DNA from: Paracoccaceae bacterium
Lineage (GTDB): Bacteria; Pseudomonadota; Alphaproteobacteria; Rhodobacterales; Rhodobacteraceae
Assembly: GCA_024304875.1 (NCBI GenBank)
Contig: JAMWZF010000038.1
Span: 1 to 14,357 of the forward strand
Length of the DNA stretch: 14,357 nt
Reading direction: 5' to 3'
A program made the position numbers and the translations under genes. Below the pieces are notes generated by a model. That model saw nothing but the letters and a program-made list of their open reading frames with translations, had not been told where the DNA came from and ran no database searches. Below are positions 13,182 through 14,357 of the stretch, piece by piece (within the stretch, counting starts at the first letter, position 1; every line of letters starts with the position of its first letter).

Positions 13182-13307
13182 AGGGGGCGCTGCCCCCGGC
13201 CTCCCCCGGGATATGTGACGACCAGCGAAAACAGGGGCGCGGCGCCCTGCTCCTCTTTTCGCCCGAAATACCTCGGGGGGGCCCGGAGGGCGGGGGCAGC
13301 GCCCCCT
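13182..13307. repeat. Large GC-rich inverted repeat between convergent dddL and otsA
   Basis: GGGGGCGCTGCCCCCG (13183-13198) recurs as its exact reverse complement at 13291-13306. With one mismatch the arms extend to 13182-13204 and 13285-13307 (23 bases). Each arm is itself a hairpin (GGGGGC-GCT-GCCCCC). Inside are looser mirrored parts: CCCCCGGGATAT near 13204 against the reverse of AAATACCTCGGGGG near 13267, and GCGAAAA near 13225 against TTTTCGC near 13257. The centre (13233-13249) forms another hairpin with a bulge. The whole looks like two inward-facing copies of one intergenic element. Lying between gene ends, it probably ends transcription from both sides. Confidence 0.65.
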
Positions 13308-13344
13308 CCATGGCCGGCGACCCTGCGCCGACCTCGGGCCGGGG

Positions 13345-14357
13345 TCAATTCGCCCCCAGAGCCTCGAGGTAGGTCCGGGTCCACCAGTGGATGTCGTGCT
13401 CGCGGATGCGGGCCAGCATCGCCGAATGGCGGCTCCGGCGCCCGTCCAGCGGCATGTGCAGCGCGGTTCGGATCGCCTCGCCCATCTCGCCGGCGTCGTA
13501 GGGGTTGACCAGCAGGGCCTCGTCCAGCTGCTCGGCTGCGCCGGCGAAATGCGACAGGATCAAGACGCCCGGATCCTCTGGGTCCTGCGCCGCGACATAT
13601 TCCTTGGCGACAAGGTTCATCCCGTCGGCCAGGGGCGTCACCAGCGCCACGTCCGCGCGGCGCAGCACGCCGGCCAGCTCCTCGCGGGGCACCATGCGGT
13701 GCAGGTAGCGGATCGGGGTCCAGTCGAGGTCGGCATGGGCACCGTTCACCCGCCCGGCCTCCTGCTCCAGCGCGTCGCGGATATCCTGGTAGGCCTCCAC
13801 GTCCTCGCGCGACGGCGGGGCGACCTGCACCATGATGGCCTTCGGATCGACCTCGGGGTCGCGCCGCTCGAGGTAGCTCTTGAATCCCTCGAAGCGGTGG
13901 ACGAGGCCCTTGGAATAGTCCAGCCGGTCGACGCCGACGCAGATCTTCTGGCCCTTGCCGCAGAGGATCCGGCCCCCCGCGGTCGAGGCTTCGGCGGCGG
14001 CCATGTACTGGTCCACGTCGATGCCGATGGGAAAGGCCCGCACCTGCCCCGGCCCCTCGGCGTGGTAGCGGGCGACAAGGGCGTCGACGCGCTGGACGTC
14101 GGCCTCGGTCTGCACCCCGAAGAGGTCGAAGGCGCGGACCCAGTGCAGCAGGTCCTCCGCCTGAGGAAGGGCGGGCACGTCCGAGGCGGCGGGGAAGGGG
14201 ATGTGCAGGAAGAACCCGATCCGGTTCTTCACCCCCCGCTCGCGCAGAAGGGCGGCCAGCGGCAGGAAGTGGTAGTCGTGGATCCAGAGCACGTCGGACG
14301 GCTCGATCATTGCGGCGATGGCATCGGCGACCCGGGCGTTCACCTTCAGGTAGCCGG
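13345..14357 (-). CDS. otsA: Trehalose-6-phosphate synthase OtsA, C-terminal part (5' end outside window)
   Basis: A family GT20 glycosyltransferase that joins UDP-glucose (or another NDP-glucose) and glucose-6-phosphate to trehalose-6-phosphate, first step to the osmoprotectant trehalose. The frame stays open to the right edge, giving about 337 residues of a roughly 460-480-residue protein. The right-edge codons read GYLKVNARVADAIA, matching the internal family sequence, so the GTG near 14343 is not the start. Motifs: DVLWIHDYHFLPLA (around 14269-14292), IGFFLHIPFP, the phosphate-binding RLDYSKGL (13903-13926), NLVAKEYVAAQ and GVLILSHFAGAAEQL. All belong to OtsA. Glucosylglycerol-phosphate synthase is a related alternative but less likely. 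The trehalose phosphatase otsB is not in the window. It converges on dddL. Confidence 0.94.
   Translation of the reverse strand, partial: GYLKVNARVADAIAAMIEPSDVLWIHDYHFLPLAALLRERGVKNRIGFFLHIPFPAASDVPALPQAEDLLHWVRAFDLFGVQTEADVQRVDALVARYHAEGPGQVRAFPIGIDVDQYMAAAEASTAGGRILCGKGQKICVGVDRLDYSKGLVHRFEGFKSYLERRDPEVDPKAIMVQVAPPSREDVEAYQDIRDALEQEAGRVNGAHADLDWTPIRYLHRMVPREELAGVLRRADVALVTPLADGMNLVAKEYVAAQDPEDPGVLILSHFAGAAEQLDEALLVNPYDAGEMGEAIRTALHMPLDGRRSRHSAMLARIREHDIHWWTRTYLEALGAN

Overview
The window is about 14 kb of high-GC DNA with the gene families and codon preference of a marine or salt-adapted member of the Rhodobacterales (Alphaproteobacteria). The evidence is the alphaproteobacterial dnaX-ybaB-recR block, a DddL-type DMSP lyase, a stand-alone DUF1127 gene, and GC-rich intergenic palindromes of the style common in this order. 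No tRNA, rRNA, CRISPR array, transposase or phage module is visible, and no stretch longer than 300 bases lacks a gene. The genus cannot be named from the sequence alone.

Left part (1-3439): the distal half of a urease locus. It opens inside ureC (C-terminal 160 residues). A small reverse-strand gene of unknown function (497-829) converges on ureC. A divergent 160-base gap follows, then a forward block: a DUF1127 gene, ureE with a His-rich tail, ureF (overlapping ureE by 8 bases), a four-helix DUF3995 membrane protein, and ureG (1-base gap). UreE, UreF and UreG deliver nickel to apo-urease; ureD, ureA and ureB presumably lie to the left. The DUF3995 gene sits tightly inside the accessory block and is a candidate for a urease- or nickel-linked membrane function.

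Middle part (3440-9290): a GH13 alpha-glucosidase behind a LacI-type palindromic operator. It is separated by paired GC-rich hairpins from a convergent, overlapping reverse-strand pair: an ankyrin-repeat protein, then a CX5R tyrosine/dual-specificity-like phosphatase. A divergent gap leads to a DUF202 membrane protein. Next is a membrane-anchored HSL-family esterase gene that is visibly lower in GC, uses rare codons and has a perfect hairpin over its ribosome-binding region, suggesting horizontal acquisition.

Right part (9291-14357): the replication/repair block dnaX, ybaB, recR, with an 18-bp perfect hairpin over the ybaB stop codon. It is followed in the same direction by dddL (DMSP to DMS plus acrylate). 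Convergent to dddL, and separated from it by a large GC-rich inverted repeat, is the C-terminal part of trehalose-6-phosphate synthase (otsA), which runs off the right edge.

Most genes are recognisable families. The least explained items are the non-urease genes inside the urease locus, the hairpins at 8071-8094 and 11596-11633, the inverted intergenic repeat, and the ankyrin-phosphatase pair. No wholly new multi-gene system can be demonstrated from this sequence.
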